The position numbers were made by a program, and so were the translations under genes. Below the pieces are notes generated by a model. The model searched no databases and was not told the DNA's origin. It saw only the letters and a program-made list of their open reading frames with translations. 64,000 bases of DNA from Sphingobacterium psychroaquaticum (GTDB taxonomy: Bacteria; Bacteroidota; Bacteroidia; Sphingobacteriales; Sphingobacteriaceae). This document shows positions 1-8,670 of the stretch, piece by piece (position 1 is the first letter of the stretch; each line of letters starts with the position of its first letter). Where the stretch lies: positions 626,672 to 690,671 of the forward strand of contig NZ_FXAU01000002.1 in the NCBI RefSeq assembly GCF_900177625.1. The letters are read 5' to 3'.

Positions 1-1
1 G

Positions 2-1411
2 TCAAAATCCGGCATCCAAATTCCAGATGAGCTCTTGGAACGTCAATATTATCTCGAACTTTACAAGTTGGGCTCTTCCGCACGAAACGGTGCTCCCGCT
101 ATTACACTACAAGCCGTTTGGACAGCTGATAATGGCGGACTCCCTCCTTGGAAAGGAGATTTCCATAACGACTTGAATACACAACTGAGCTACTGGCCAG
201 CGTACACTGCCAATAGACTTGAAGAAGCCAAAACCTATACGGACTGGCTTTGGAAAGTACGTCCAGCGAACTTGGAATACACCCAACAGTATTTTGGTGT
301 AAGCGGCCTAAATATTCCCGGCGTATTAACGCTCAATGGCTACCCAATGGGCGGCTGGATACAATATTCGCTTTCCCCTACGGTAAGCGCATGGACGGCA
401 CAGCACTTCTACTGGCAGTGGAAATACAGCATGGATTCCGAATTCTTAAAAAAACAAGCTTATCCCTATATCATCGAATCTGCCACCTTCCTGAAGAATA
501 TTACATTCCTTAAAAATGGGAAACGCTATCTCCCGTTGAGCAGCAGTCCTGAATACAATGATAACAGTATCAACGCCTGGTTTCCGGACTGGACTAATTT
601 TGATTTAGGTTTAGCACATTTTCTTTTTTCTGCAGCAGCCGAAATCAATGAAGCAGTTGGCCAACAGGAAGAAGCAAAAAAGTGGTTAATTACAAAAGCC
701 GAGTTACCGCCATATGCACTTAACCAGACAGGTATGCTCGTGGCCGTTGATAAACCAATGGAACACTCGCACCGCCATATGTCTCCCTATATGGCTATAT
801 ATCCACTTGCTCAACTGGATATAAACAAAATAGAAGACAAAACGATAATAGAACAGTCACTTACTCACCTCGAAAAGCTCGGAACACGCGCTTGGGTTGG
901 CTACTCTTTTTCGTGGATTGCCTGCCTACATGCTCGTGCTAAACAGAGCCAACAGGCTGTCGCCAACTTACAGAAATTTGCTAGCAACTTTTGTTCGGTT
1001 AACTCCTTTCACCTAAATGGGGATCAAAAAGGTGGAGAATATTCTGGTTATACCTACCGTCCATTTACCTTAGAAGGAAATTTCGCCTTTGCACAAGGTG
1101 TACACGAATTACTGATCCAGAGTAAACCAGGATACGTAGAAATCTTTCCCGCAATCCCGTCACAATGGGAAAATGTTGCGTTTGAAAACCTACGGACACA
1201 GGGCGGCTTTCTGGTAAGCGCTGCTCGCATAAAAGCTCAACGAACCCACATTGAAGTGCTTGCCACAGCGCCAGGAACCTTCACCCTGATGTATCCCGGA
1301 AAACTTCAAGCTAAACAAGGAAAGAAAATAAGTCTCCACAAAAATGGGCTATTATATATCCAACTTAAAAAGGGGGAAAAAATAGTCTTAGAGGAGGAGC
1401 TCAAGGTTTAA
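2..1411 (+). CDS. GH95-like glycoside hydrolase, C-terminal part (5' truncated by window)
   Basis: The reading frame is open from the first bases of the window, so the true start lies upstream and the TTG at 35 is not a real start. About 469 residues are visible. They align by eye with the GH95 alpha-L-fucosidase encoded at 57650-59986: a GDFH...NTQLSYW block matches its GDYH...NAQMNHW, SSSPE matches VSPE, HRHMS matches HRHVS, and LEGNF matches IDGNF. These are the (alpha/alpha)6 catalytic barrel and C-terminal beta domain of GH95-type enzymes. Two positions differ from the in-window GH95: the first Asn of the N-x-N pair is Asp, and the Asp of the DGNF block is Glu, both in the catalytic pocket by family knowledge. 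Substrate could therefore differ from fucoside. A sulfatase follows 158 bp downstream on the same strand, suggesting action on a sulfated glycan. Confidence 0.8.
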   Translation, partial: SKSGIQIPDELLERQYYLELYKLGSSARNGAPAITLQAVWTADNGGLPPWKGDFHNDLNTQLSYWPAYTANRLEEAKTYTDWLWKVRPANLEYTQQYFGVSGLNIPGVLTLNGYPMGGWIQYSLSPTVSAWTAQHFYWQWKYSMDSEFLKKQAYPYIIESATFLKNITFLKNGKRYLPLSSSPEYNDNSINAWFPDWTNFDLGLAHFLFSAAAEINEAVGQQEEAKKWLITKAELPPYALNQTGMLVAVDKPMEHSHRHMSPYMAIYPLAQLDINKIEDKTIIEQSLTHLEKLGTRAWVGYSFSWIACLHARAKQSQQAVANLQKFASNFCSVNSFHLNGDQKGGEYSGYTYRPFTLEGNFAFAQGVHELLIQSKPGYVEIFPAIPSQWENVAFENLRTQGGFLVSAARIKAQRTHIEVLATAPGTFTLMYPGKLQAKQGKKISLHKNGLLYIQLKKGEKIVLEEELKV

Positions 1412-1568
1412 TTCTAAATGCGTATCGCTACACATTGATATAAACAGACACGTAAAGATTGACTTTAAACCGGTGCAATCGTTTGGCTAAAAATAGCTAA
1501 GATGGAAAGATAATCCAAAGAGACACATCTAAATACGTAACTTAGAACACCCTAATACATCTAATATT

Positions 1569-3107
1569 ATGACCCAGAACAGCATATTTCAACGTCGACT
1601 TTTCCCTATCTGGATACTTGTATTTTTCAATATATCGATCGGCTCTGCACAGCAGAAAACGAATACCCCAAATGTTATAATTATCTACGCAGATGACCTT
1701 GGTTACGGTGATGTAAGCAGTTATGGTGCAAAGAAAATACAAACTCCAAACCTAGATCGGCTAGCTAAATCCGGTACGCGCTTTACAAATGCCCATAGCA
1801 CCTCTGCCACTTGTACACCCTCTCGGTTTTCACTCATGACGGGGCGCTACCCATGGCGGCAGCAAGGCACCGGTGTACTCCCGGGCGATGCTAAACTGAT
1901 TGTTCCAACAGACAAACCAACATTACCAAAAATCTTTAAACAAGCCGGTTATCGAACAGCAGTTGTTGGCAAGTGGCACCTAGGTCTGGGAACACAAGTA
2001 GAAAAAAACTGGAACGAACCCATCAAACCTGGGCCTAATGATGTCGGTTTTGATTACTCTTTTATCTTTCCTGCGACGGCCGATCGCGTACCGACCGTTT
2101 TTATGGAAAACCACCGTGTAGTAGGGCTAGATCCTAATGACCCGATACAGGTCAACTACCAGAAACAAGTGGGCAACGACCCTACGGGCAAAGAACATCC
2201 GGAGCTCCTTAAAAAGCAGTCTTCCCCCGGTCAAGGGCATAACAATACCATTGTAAACGGTATCGGACGCATCGGTTATATGACGGGAGGAACTAAAGCG
2301 CGATGGGTTGACGAAGAAGTATCCACCACATTCTTGTCCGTAGCACAACAGTTTATTGAGGATAATAAAACACAACCATTTTTCTTGTTTTTTGCCTTAA
2401 CAGAACCACATGTACCACGTATGCCAGCAACATTCTTTAAAGGGAAGAGCGACTTAGGTTATCGCGGTGATGCCATTCTTCAATTAGATTGGACGGTCGG
2501 AAAAATCATGGATCAATTGGAGTTATTAGGTATTGCAGACAAAAGCATAATCATTTTTTCTAGTGATAATGGGCCGGTTATTGATGACGGTTACCAAGAT
2601 GAGGCCGTCGCCCGCGGCGAAGGACATCGTGCAGCAGGCCCCCTTCGAGGTGGGAAATATAGTATATTCGAAGGCGGCACACGCGTCCCTTTTATTGTCA
2701 GCGGACCTGGTGTTAACAGGAATCATGTATCGGACGCCTTAGTTTGTCAGATAGACTTATTAGCATCTATGTCTCAATTACTTGGACAATCTGTACCGAA
2801 AGAAGCGATCGATAGTAAACCAATCGTTCCAGCACTTCTAGGGAAGCATGAAAAAGGTCGTGATTATTTAATAGAACATGCGGGCACATTAGCCGTTGTT
2901 AAAGATCACTGGAAGTATATTGCCCCCAGCAATGGTCGCGCTTACGATGCATCTACAGACACGGAATTGGGCAACAACCAGCAACCACAGCTTTACAATC
3001 TCAAAGAAGATATCGGAGAAAAGGTAAATCTAGCGGATAAACATCCTAAAATAGTAAAGGAATTACAGGATCTATTAGAACAGGAGAAAAGCAAAGTGAC
3101 ACCTTAA
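1569..3107 (+). CDS. Secreted sulfatase (type I, formylglycine-dependent)
   Basis: This 512-residue protein begins with a Sec signal peptide (hydrophobic residues about 11-27, ending SAQQ). The sulfatase fold is shown by the metal-binding DD pair near residues 42-43 in a YADDLGYGD context, the C82-T-P-S-R signature whose Cys is converted to formylglycine, and a GKWHLG block. It hydrolyses sulfate esters, probably on a glycan, in the periplasm. Cys-type sulfatases need an anaerobic sulfatase-maturing enzyme or equivalent, and none is seen in this window. The neighbouring GH95-like gene upstream points to a sulfated, possibly fucose-containing polysaccharide. The exact sulfatase subfamily cannot be assigned by eye. 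Confidence 0.93.
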   Translation: MTQNSIFQRRLFPIWILVFFNISIGSAQQKTNTPNVIIIYADDLGYGDVSSYGAKKIQTPNLDRLAKSGTRFTNAHSTSATCTPSRFSLMTGRYPWRQQGTGVLPGDAKLIVPTDKPTLPKIFKQAGYRTAVVGKWHLGLGTQVEKNWNEPIKPGPNDVGFDYSFIFPATADRVPTVFMENHRVVGLDPNDPIQVNYQKQVGNDPTGKEHPELLKKQSSPGQGHNNTIVNGIGRIGYMTGGTKARWVDEEVSTTFLSVAQQFIEDNKTQPFFLFFALTEPHVPRMPATFFKGKSDLGYRGDAILQLDWTVGKIMDQLELLGIADKSIIIFSSDNGPVIDDGYQDEAVARGEGHRAAGPLRGGKYSIFEGGTRVPFIVSGPGVNRNHVSDALVCQIDLLASMSQLLGQSVPKEAIDSKPIVPALLGKHEKGRDYLIEHAGTLAVVKDHWKYIAPSNGRAYDASTDTELGNNQQPQLYNLKEDIGEKVNLADKHPKIVKELQDLLEQEKSKVTP

Positions 3108-3182
3108 GCCTAGATTTTAAAATATGATTTAAAATTGGACGAAATTTTGCTGAACTGATTAAAATACTTTAAATACAGTAAA

Positions 3183-3683
3183 ATGAACAGATTAAAAACA
3201 CTAGCCTCAATGGGCCTTTTGTTGGCGGGGTTGATCAGCTGCAACCAACAATCTGGGAAAGAAACGACTTCCACAACAAGTACCTACGACCTGGCAGACA
3301 GTAATATGTCACAATCTGTCGAACCTACACAAGCTGTTAATGGAAATTATGTAAGCGAAGGCTACCAGAACAGAAGCAAAGGATATGATTGGGTAGGGAT
3401 TTCTGTGGAGACGACAACAGATAGTACGATTTCCGTTTATGTTCACTCAAGAACCGATGTAAAAAAACCGACATGTACACTGGATCCCACACCGGCTAAA
3501 CGTGTAAAAGCAAATGTTTATCAAGCATTGCTACAGGAAAAACCGGTACTATTCACTTTCAGTGATACATCCGTTACGATATCCCCTTTGAACCAGCAAG
3601 ATGAGGGAATATTACATTATTATTGTTCCGGAGGAGCAACGTTAGCGGGCTCATACCATAAAACCTCAGATCAAATAAAGTAA
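3183..3683 (+). CDS. Small putative lipoprotein of unknown function
   Basis: This is a 166-residue protein with an N-terminal hydrophobic stretch ending in a LISC lipobox (Cys about residue 20), followed by a Ser/Thr-rich linker, so it is predicted to be a lipid-anchored exported protein. The mature part carries a pair of Cys residues (in PTCTLDP and YYCSGG) that could form a disulfide. I do not recognise the family; the layout (sequence starting around NGNYVSEGY, then a beta-rich domain) is typical of small Bacteroidota lipoproteins. It is 75 bp downstream of the sulfatase on the same strand and ends in a strong terminator. Function is unknown. Confidence 0.75.
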   Translation: MNRLKTLASMGLLLAGLISCNQQSGKETTSTTSTYDLADSNMSQSVEPTQAVNGNYVSEGYQNRSKGYDWVGISVETTTDSTISVYVHSRTDVKKPTCTLDPTPAKRVKANVYQALLQEKPVLFTFSDTSVTISPLNQQDEGILHYYCSGGATLAGSYHKTSDQIK

Positions 3684-3699
3684 GCATACCATAAAAAAA

Positions 3700-3738
3700 G
3701 AAGCGACCACCTACACAAACAAGGGCGGTCGCTTTTTT
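3700..3738 (+). terminator. Rho-independent terminator after the lipoprotein gene
   Basis: An AAGCGACC arm at 3701-3708 pairs with GGTCGCTT at 3727-3734, extended by further CC/GG pairs inside, and is followed by a run of seven T residues. It closes the plus-strand sulfatase-lipoprotein unit. Upstream A residues could let it act weakly on the minus strand as well. Confidence 0.85.
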
Positions 3739-3773
3739 TATGGTAACAATGGTCTACAGATCTTGTCGCTTTT

Positions 3774-4673
3774 CTATTTAAAGACAGATAATGGTACCTG
3801 ACCGGTCCATGCTAAGGGTTGTTTTACGCCTAGCAGGTATAAAATTGTCGATGCCGTGTTGACCGTATTATTGGGTTGCTCGATTTTAAAACCTTTTTTG
3901 ATTCCTGGTCCGGTAATACCCCAGGGAACGATCATTTCATCCACCGTAACCCCACCGTGACCAAACTCAATTCCTCCATGGTCTGACAAGAACATAAAAT
4001 GCGTATCTTCATATAGGTTTTCTTTTTTTAATTTATCTAAAAACAGACCGATTTGTATGTCAGCTTCTTCAATAGATTTAATATATTCTGGGGACATCCA
4101 TTTATGTTTATGCCCCGCATGATCGGTATGCACAGAATAAAGAAATACCAATGTTGGGTCTTTTTTGTTCTTTACAATAAAGTCAAATGCTTTCGTATAA
4201 TTTTGGATATAGGCATCGTCTTCTAAATAGCTTACCTCATCAAAATTTTTCTTATTATGGGGATAGAATAGGTTTATCCAGTTATAATAAAAAGCCGTTT
4301 TAATCCGAGGCACCTCTTTTTTAACAACAGTAAACACCGATGGATAATACCCTTGCTCATCTTTAACAACAGATGGAAGCTTAATCTTGTCGATCTGCCA
4401 TCCATTATCAACAATGCCATGTTGCTCTGGTCCACTACCTGTAAGATGACTCGTCCAATTGGGAAGCGTCACGGACGGCATCACAACTCTAGTGCTCATG
4501 GAAAGCGACCCTTCAGCAATTAACCGATCCAAGTTAGGGGTATGTGCCTTTTCAAAACCTGCGACAGAAATACCGTCCAGCGAAATCATAACGATTCGTT
4601 TACCTTTAGGTGGCGCACCAAAAACAAAAAATGCAGCGCATAAAAAGGTGATAGATGTAATTAGTTTTTTCAT
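3774..4673 (-). CDS. Periplasmic alkaline-phosphatase-superfamily phosphodiesterase (NPP type)
   Basis: The start at 4673 is chosen over one nine codons upstream because it begins MKKLITS and gives a clean Sec signal peptide; the mature protein begins near the AlaProPro after it. Features of the nucleotide pyrophosphatase/phosphodiesterase branch are visible: ISLDG (metal Asp), then PSVTLPNWTSHLTG with the candidate Thr nucleophile, EQHGI, an HTDHAGH metal block and SDHGG. It should cleave phosphodiester or related bonds in the periplasm; phosphonoacetate hydrolase (PhnA) is a relative, so a C-P or phosphonoester substrate is possible. It lies downstream of the XRE-cupin regulator on the same strand and next to the phosphonatase-like operon. 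Its own promoter-like sequence is at 4718-4750. Substrate is inference. Confidence 0.85.
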   Translation of the reverse strand: MKKLITSITFLCAAFFVFGAPPKGKRIVMISLDGISVAGFEKAHTPNLDRLIAEGSLSMSTRVVMPSVTLPNWTSHLTGSGPEQHGIVDNGWQIDKIKLPSVVKDEQGYYPSVFTVVKKEVPRIKTAFYYNWINLFYPHNKKNFDEVSYLEDDAYIQNYTKAFDFIVKNKKDPTLVFLYSVHTDHAGHKHKWMSPEYIKSIEEADIQIGLFLDKLKKENLYEDTHFMFLSDHGGIEFGHGGVTVDEMIVPWGITGPGIKKGFKIEQPNNTVNTASTILYLLGVKQPLAWTGQVPLSVFK

Positions 4674-4717
4674 TAATGCTTTTACAATTAGGTTACGCAC
4701 ATTACCGTGCGCAGTAT

Positions 4718-4750
4718 CAAAAGTATAAACATATTTTTAATATAAGTAAA
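4718..4750 (-). promoter_or_regulatory. Candidate promoter for the periplasmic phosphodiesterase gene
   Basis: Read on the minus strand, TACTTTTG (4725-4718) fits the Bacteroidota -7 box TAnnTTTG. A TTTA at 4750-4747, 21 bp further upstream, may serve as the -33 element (consensus TTTG). Transcription would begin around 4712, leaving a leader of roughly 40 nt before the ATG at 4673. Confidence 0.45.
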
Positions 4751-4830
4751 CTTAAGTGTTAATTTTGCATTAATTATAGGACTAAATCTTAGAATTCGTT
4801 AATTTTTGTTTACAAATCTTAAACAACGAC

Positions 4831-5412
4831 TTATTTACGGTTTTGCTCGAAGAAATACACGATCAGCATTAATGCATTCGTGCGGCCGATATTTCGGGGG
4901 GTGTGCGAGAGACGGCCATCAAAGAAAATAGAGTCTCCTTCTTCCAAAGTCACCGTCTTACCATTGAAGATATATTCGACAGTGCCTTTAACAATATATT
5001 TATATTCAAATGCCTCCGTTTCTACCATAGGTCGAACCGCATCAGGAACTAGTTCTAATAAAACAATATCCAACATGGAGCTGTCCATCGATGTCGTTAG
5101 AATACGATTGTAGTGAAAGCCTACCGCTTGCTCCTTTTCAAAAGGTTCATAATCTGTCTTCTTCCGTACGACAATAGGACCTGCCTCCTCTCCCGATTTA
5201 AAATCTTTGAAAAAATCATTTAAATCTACATGCAACGAGCTAATAATATTTACCAAAACCAGTAGTGAGGGAACAGTCCGATTGTTTTCAATTTGGGAAA
5301 TCAATCCTTTACTAACACCAGCCCTATCAGCCAATTCCTGAATAGTAATACCCTTTTCCTTACGGATCTCCTTAATTTTTGAACTGATCTTAAATATTGT
5401 ATTATCTTCCAT
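4831..5412 (-). CDS. XRE-family HTH regulator with C-terminal cupin domain
   Basis: The start at 5412 (MEDNTIF) is preferred to one 17 codons upstream because the HTH begins almost at once after it. Residues about 10-65 form a Cro/C1-type helix-turn-helix (ITIQELADRAGVSKGLISQIE). The C-terminal half is a small cupin with an FEYKYIVKGTVEY strand and EEGDSIFFDG, the architecture of PuuR-like regulators, in which the cupin binds a small effector. It is transcribed divergently from the alcohol dehydrogenase-MFS-HAD operon at 5597-8666, with about 185 bp between start codons, so it probably controls that operon in response to its substrate. The ligand is unknown. Confidence 0.9.
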   Translation of the reverse strand: MEDNTIFKISSKIKEIRKEKGITIQELADRAGVSKGLISQIENNRTVPSLLVLVNIISSLHVDLNDFFKDFKSGEEAGPIVVRKKTDYEPFEKEQAVGFHYNRILTTSMDSSMLDIVLLELVPDAVRPMVETEAFEYKYIVKGTVEYIFNGKTVTLEEGDSIFFDGRLSHTPRNIGRTNALMLIVYFFEQNRK

Positions 5413-5596
5413 ACCTATTTCAAACTTAGATAAATTTCTTTTAAATGTCCGAAAGATAACCAAATTATTAAGTCTCCTTATATTAACTTTACGATAACAT
5501 CGGGTTTAAAATTTAACAAAAACTTAATCTCAATAAAATATAGCATAAATAAACATTGTTTAGTATTGCATAACTTTTATATCTTTACTAGACAGA
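5413..5596. promoter_or_regulatory. Divergent control region between regulator and dehydrogenase operon
   Basis: This AT-rich interval separates the XRE-cupin gene from the plus-strand operon. On the plus strand, ATTG at 5555-5558 and TATCTTTA at 5580-5587 are 21 bp apart and resemble a TTTG/TAnnTTTG promoter with a last-base mismatch. It would place the transcription start within a few bases of the ATG at 5597, implying a nearly leaderless message. No clear palindromic operator for the regulator was seen. Confidence 0.35.
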
Positions 5597-6682
5597 ATGG
5601 AAACAACAGGAACATATTACGTATTCGACCGGGCAAATACCCCGCTTAGAAAACAAATAACGACTTTACCTTCGCTAGCAGATAGTGAAATTTTGGTGCG
5701 TATCTCATATGCTGCTTTATGTGGTAGTGATCTCCACACGTACTGTGGTTTGCGTCAAGAGCCCTGTCCTACCATTCTTGGACACGAAATCGTTGGTACA
5801 ATTGCGGCTATATCACCAACACATCCCGGTAAAGATGCACGTGGTGTTCCGCTTAAGGTTGGCGACTTAATTACCTGGACCGTATTTTCTAGCGACCCAA
5901 ACAGTAAAGAATACCAGACCGAAACACCACAAAAAAACAGTAACATCTATAAATATGGGCATCGGCAAATTACAGAGACTGATAATTTCCACGGAGGTTT
6001 GGCGACTCATATTATACTTCGGAAGTATACCTATATCCGGATCCTTCCATCAGATTTCCCACAAGCTATTGCAGCGACAATAAACTGTGCCATAGCCACT
6101 TCCGCAGGAGCCATTCGACTAGCGGGATCGCTCTCCGGAAAAACAGTCCATGTGGCAGGTATAGGATTGTTAGGCTTAACGACGATAGCCATGTGCAAGG
6201 AGCTCGGAGCTGATGTTATTATCGCCTCTGATATTGACGAGAATCGTCTTACGCTGGCCAAAGAATTTGGTGCTACACATACCGTCAACAATAAACTATC
6301 CGATCCATCCCCCTTATTCAGCGAGCATCCCGTAGATCGATTCATTGATATGAGCGGTTCGCCGCAGGCTATGGAAAATGGTGTGGATAGCTTGACCTTA
6401 TACGGCCGAGCAGTATTTGTCGGCGCTGTTTTCAAACAGCCAAAAATCGGCATTAGCGCAGAGCAGGTGATTCGAAAGATGTTGACCATCCAAGGACTTC
6501 ATAACTATAACTATGCAGACTTTGATTTCGCTGTAGACTTTATTTTAGCACATGTAAAAAAGTATCCTTTTGCCTCCCTTATTGAGCAGGATTTTCCACT
6601 CGATGAAGCAAATGAAGCCTTTCACTTTGCGTTGCAGAAGAAACCTATTCGCACGGGCATATACATCCCAAAAGCACAGTAA
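5597..6682 (+). CDS. Zinc-type alcohol dehydrogenase, phosphonate-associated type
   Basis: This 361-residue medium-chain dehydrogenase keeps the catalytic zinc ligands C42 (in LCGSDLH), H63-E64 (GHEIVG) and C164 (NCAIAT), and a Rossmann motif GIGLLG at about 188-193. The structural-zinc lobe (about residues 92-121) has no cysteine, although family members I recall carry four there; the KYGH following it is conserved. It resembles the alcohol dehydrogenases annotated as phosphonate-catabolism associated. It heads an operon with a transporter 6 bp downstream and a phosphonatase-like HAD enzyme. A likely job is oxidising a hydroxyalkyl phosphonate to the aldehyde taken by the HAD enzyme. The fold is certain; the substrate is inference from context. 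Confidence 0.88.
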   Translation: METTGTYYVFDRANTPLRKQITTLPSLADSEILVRISYAALCGSDLHTYCGLRQEPCPTILGHEIVGTIAAISPTHPGKDARGVPLKVGDLITWTVFSSDPNSKEYQTETPQKNSNIYKYGHRQITETDNFHGGLATHIILRKYTYIRILPSDFPQAIAATINCAIATSAGAIRLAGSLSGKTVHVAGIGLLGLTTIAMCKELGADVIIASDIDENRLTLAKEFGATHTVNNKLSDPSPLFSEHPVDRFIDMSGSPQAMENGVDSLTLYGRAVFVGAVFKQPKIGISAEQVIRKMLTIQGLHNYNYADFDFAVDFILAHVKKYPFASLIEQDFPLDEANEAFHFALQKKPIRTGIYIPKAQ

Positions 6683-6688
6683 ACAAAC

Positions 6689-7939
6689 ATGGAAACCAAT
6701 AAATTATTTCGAAAAGATCAATGGACGATGCTTTTCGCCACCATGTTTTGTTATTTATTCTTTTATACAGGCCGTCACAATTTCGGATGGGCGGCAAAGG
6801 GAATGTCGGCTGAACTGGGCATAAACTTTGAACAAATCGGTTGGATTAGCTTCTCCATGTTACTTGGCTATGCATTAGGACAGCTTATCAATGGAAACCT
6901 GGCAGACCGACTACAGCCTAAAATGATGATATTAACGGGTGGCACTCTATCGATTTGCTGCAATCTAGCGATAAGTTTTTCATCATCATACGAGTCTATT
7001 CTTGTTCTTTGGACTTTAAATGGCTATTTCCAGTCAATGGCCTGGGGAGCAGGCAGTAAATTGATTGCAAACTGGTGGGGGCCCGCTGAGCGGGGGCGAG
7101 CGTTTGGTTTTTACACCATGGCCGCAGGAAGCTCCTCGGTATTAACGTTCTTAATGGCTTTGCTCCTTGTACAGCAAGATCAAAGCTGGCGCACCCTATT
7201 TAGATATCCTATACTTTTTTTACTTGCGGCCTTGGTTGTCTTTCTCCTTATTGCATACAGTCACCCACGTCTAAAAGGTTACGACCTAAAAACACATAGC
7301 AGCGCAAAAGATCAAGAAGAGAAAATTGGATGGAAAGATGCATACAAAAGAGTCTTTCAAACAAAAAGTTTTATGATCGCCTCACTCGCGATCGGCTTCC
7401 AAAGTATGGCTCGATATGGGCTCATTTTCTGGGTCCCAATCCATTTTCTTGGCAGCAACTACAAAGAGTCTAATGGAAATCTGTGGCTTACTTTATTGAT
7501 TCCCATTGGCATGGCATTCGGAGCTGTTTCATTCGGTTACATTTCGGATATTCTATTTCGTAAAAATAGAAGTAAATCGATTCGTGCGGGGATGCTAATC
7601 AGTTGCGGTTTAGCGTTCCTCATCTACCTCACCCCGATCCACAACCATGTGCTTATCGGAACCCTCATGTTTGCCTCAGGTTTCTTTGTCTATGGGCCCC
7701 AAGCTAACTTCTGGACCTTTAGCCCCGATCTATTAGGCACTCAACTCGTAGGGACCGGAACTGGCGTTATGAACATGTTTGCCTATGTCTTCGCGGCAAT
7801 AGGAGAGCCACTTTTTGGAAAACTTATTGACCACACCGGGAACACCAACAACATTTTTCTGCTGGTTGCGGTCATCTGTTTGACCTGTGCTATTATCATT
7901 TCATTTGTAAAACATAAAGAATCTATACATCATGAGTAA
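6689..7939 (+). CDS. MFS transporter of the organophosphate antiporter type
   Basis: The 416-residue protein has about 12 hydrophobic segments. The N-terminal FYTGRHNFGWA block and NGYFQSMAWGAGSKLIANWW resemble the GlpT/UhpT organophosphate:phosphate antiporters, where an Arg in this first block binds the phosphate group. It begins 6 bp after the dehydrogenase and overlaps the HAD gene by 8 bp, so all three are translated from one message. Uptake of a phosphonate or organophosphate across the inner membrane is the natural guess, since the next gene encodes a phosphonatase-like enzyme. Specificity cannot be read from the sequence. Confidence 0.87.
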   Translation: METNKLFRKDQWTMLFATMFCYLFFYTGRHNFGWAAKGMSAELGINFEQIGWISFSMLLGYALGQLINGNLADRLQPKMMILTGGTLSICCNLAISFSSSYESILVLWTLNGYFQSMAWGAGSKLIANWWGPAERGRAFGFYTMAAGSSSVLTFLMALLLVQQDQSWRTLFRYPILFLLAALVVFLLIAYSHPRLKGYDLKTHSSAKDQEEKIGWKDAYKRVFQTKSFMIASLAIGFQSMARYGLIFWVPIHFLGSNYKESNGNLWLTLLIPIGMAFGAVSFGYISDILFRKNRSKSIRAGMLISCGLAFLIYLTPIHNHVLIGTLMFASGFFVYGPQANFWTFSPDLLGTQLVGTGTGVMNMFAYVFAAIGEPLFGKLIDHTGNTNNIFLLVAVICLTCAIIISFVKHKESIHHE

Positions 7940-8666
7940 AATTAAATTAGCCGTCTTTGATATGGCCGGAACCACCGTACGTGATGAACGTGAAGTTGAA
8001 AAGTGTTTCTTTGAAGCTATTCAAGCGACAAACCTATCCATCTCAACAGAAAAGATAAACAGTATGATGGGGTGGTCTAAAATACTCGTTTTTGAGACCA
8101 TTTGGAGAGAAGAATTAGGTGAAGATCACCCCGAATATTCCGCTAAGGTGAAAGCCTCTTACGATTTTTTTTGTAACACGTTAGAAGCACACTACAATAC
8201 CCATGGCGCACAACCGTATGACGGTGTTCTGGACGTTTTCGAATTTTGCCGTAGCCAAGGCATTAAAATCGCGCTAACCACCGGATTCTACCGTAAGGTA
8301 ACCGACATTATCCTAGCAAAACTCGGATGGGATAAAGGTTTGGATGGATCGTATATGAGCCTTATCAATACACCGGAAAATATCATCAACTGTTCCATCG
8401 CTAGTTCAGACGTTAAAAATGGACGACCTGCTCCCGAAATGATTCAATTAGCCATGGCAAAATGTCTGATTGACGACCCTAAAAGCGTCATTAACTTAGG
8501 AGATACACCATCAGACCTACAATCTGCAGCAAGTGCAGGCGTATTGTACTCCGTAGGTTCTTTATATGGTACACATACCGAAGCCGAACTGGCGTCATAC
8601 AAATTCGATCAGCTAATCAATCAACCTAAAGAAATGATCGAAATAATTCGTCGTTTAAACGACTAA
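7932..8666 (+). CDS. Phosphonatase-like HAD hydrolase (PhnX-like)
   Basis: This 244-residue HAD protein begins SKIKLAVFDMAGTTV: nucleophile D10, but Ala at position 12 where ordinary HAD phosphatases have the second Asp. That D-x-A-G-T arrangement is the hallmark of phosphonoacetaldehyde hydrolase (PhnX). It also has MGWSK with K50 in the cap region, matching the MGxxK Lys that forms the Schiff base in PhnX. Later HAD motifs are visible (ALTTGFYRK; a Lys in VKNGRPAP; LGDTPSDLQ). It should therefore cleave a C-P bond of a phosphono-aldehyde rather than a phosphate ester. It overlaps the transporter gene by 8 bp and is last in the operon. The substrate may not be phosphonoacetaldehyde, because phnW (AEP transaminase) is absent here. 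Confidence 0.88.
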   Translation: MSKIKLAVFDMAGTTVRDEREVEKCFFEAIQATNLSISTEKINSMMGWSKILVFETIWREELGEDHPEYSAKVKASYDFFCNTLEAHYNTHGAQPYDGVLDVFEFCRSQGIKIALTTGFYRKVTDIILAKLGWDKGLDGSYMSLINTPENIINCSIASSDVKNGRPAPEMIQLAMAKCLIDDPKSVINLGDTPSDLQSAASAGVLYSVGSLYGTHTEAELASYKFDQLINQPKEMIEIIRRLND

Positions 8667-8670
8667 TTAA

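Noticed and set aside
6031..6489. A 152-codon minus-strand frame inside the dehydrogenase gene
   Set aside because: It is antisense to conserved dehydrogenase sequence and has no family resemblance.
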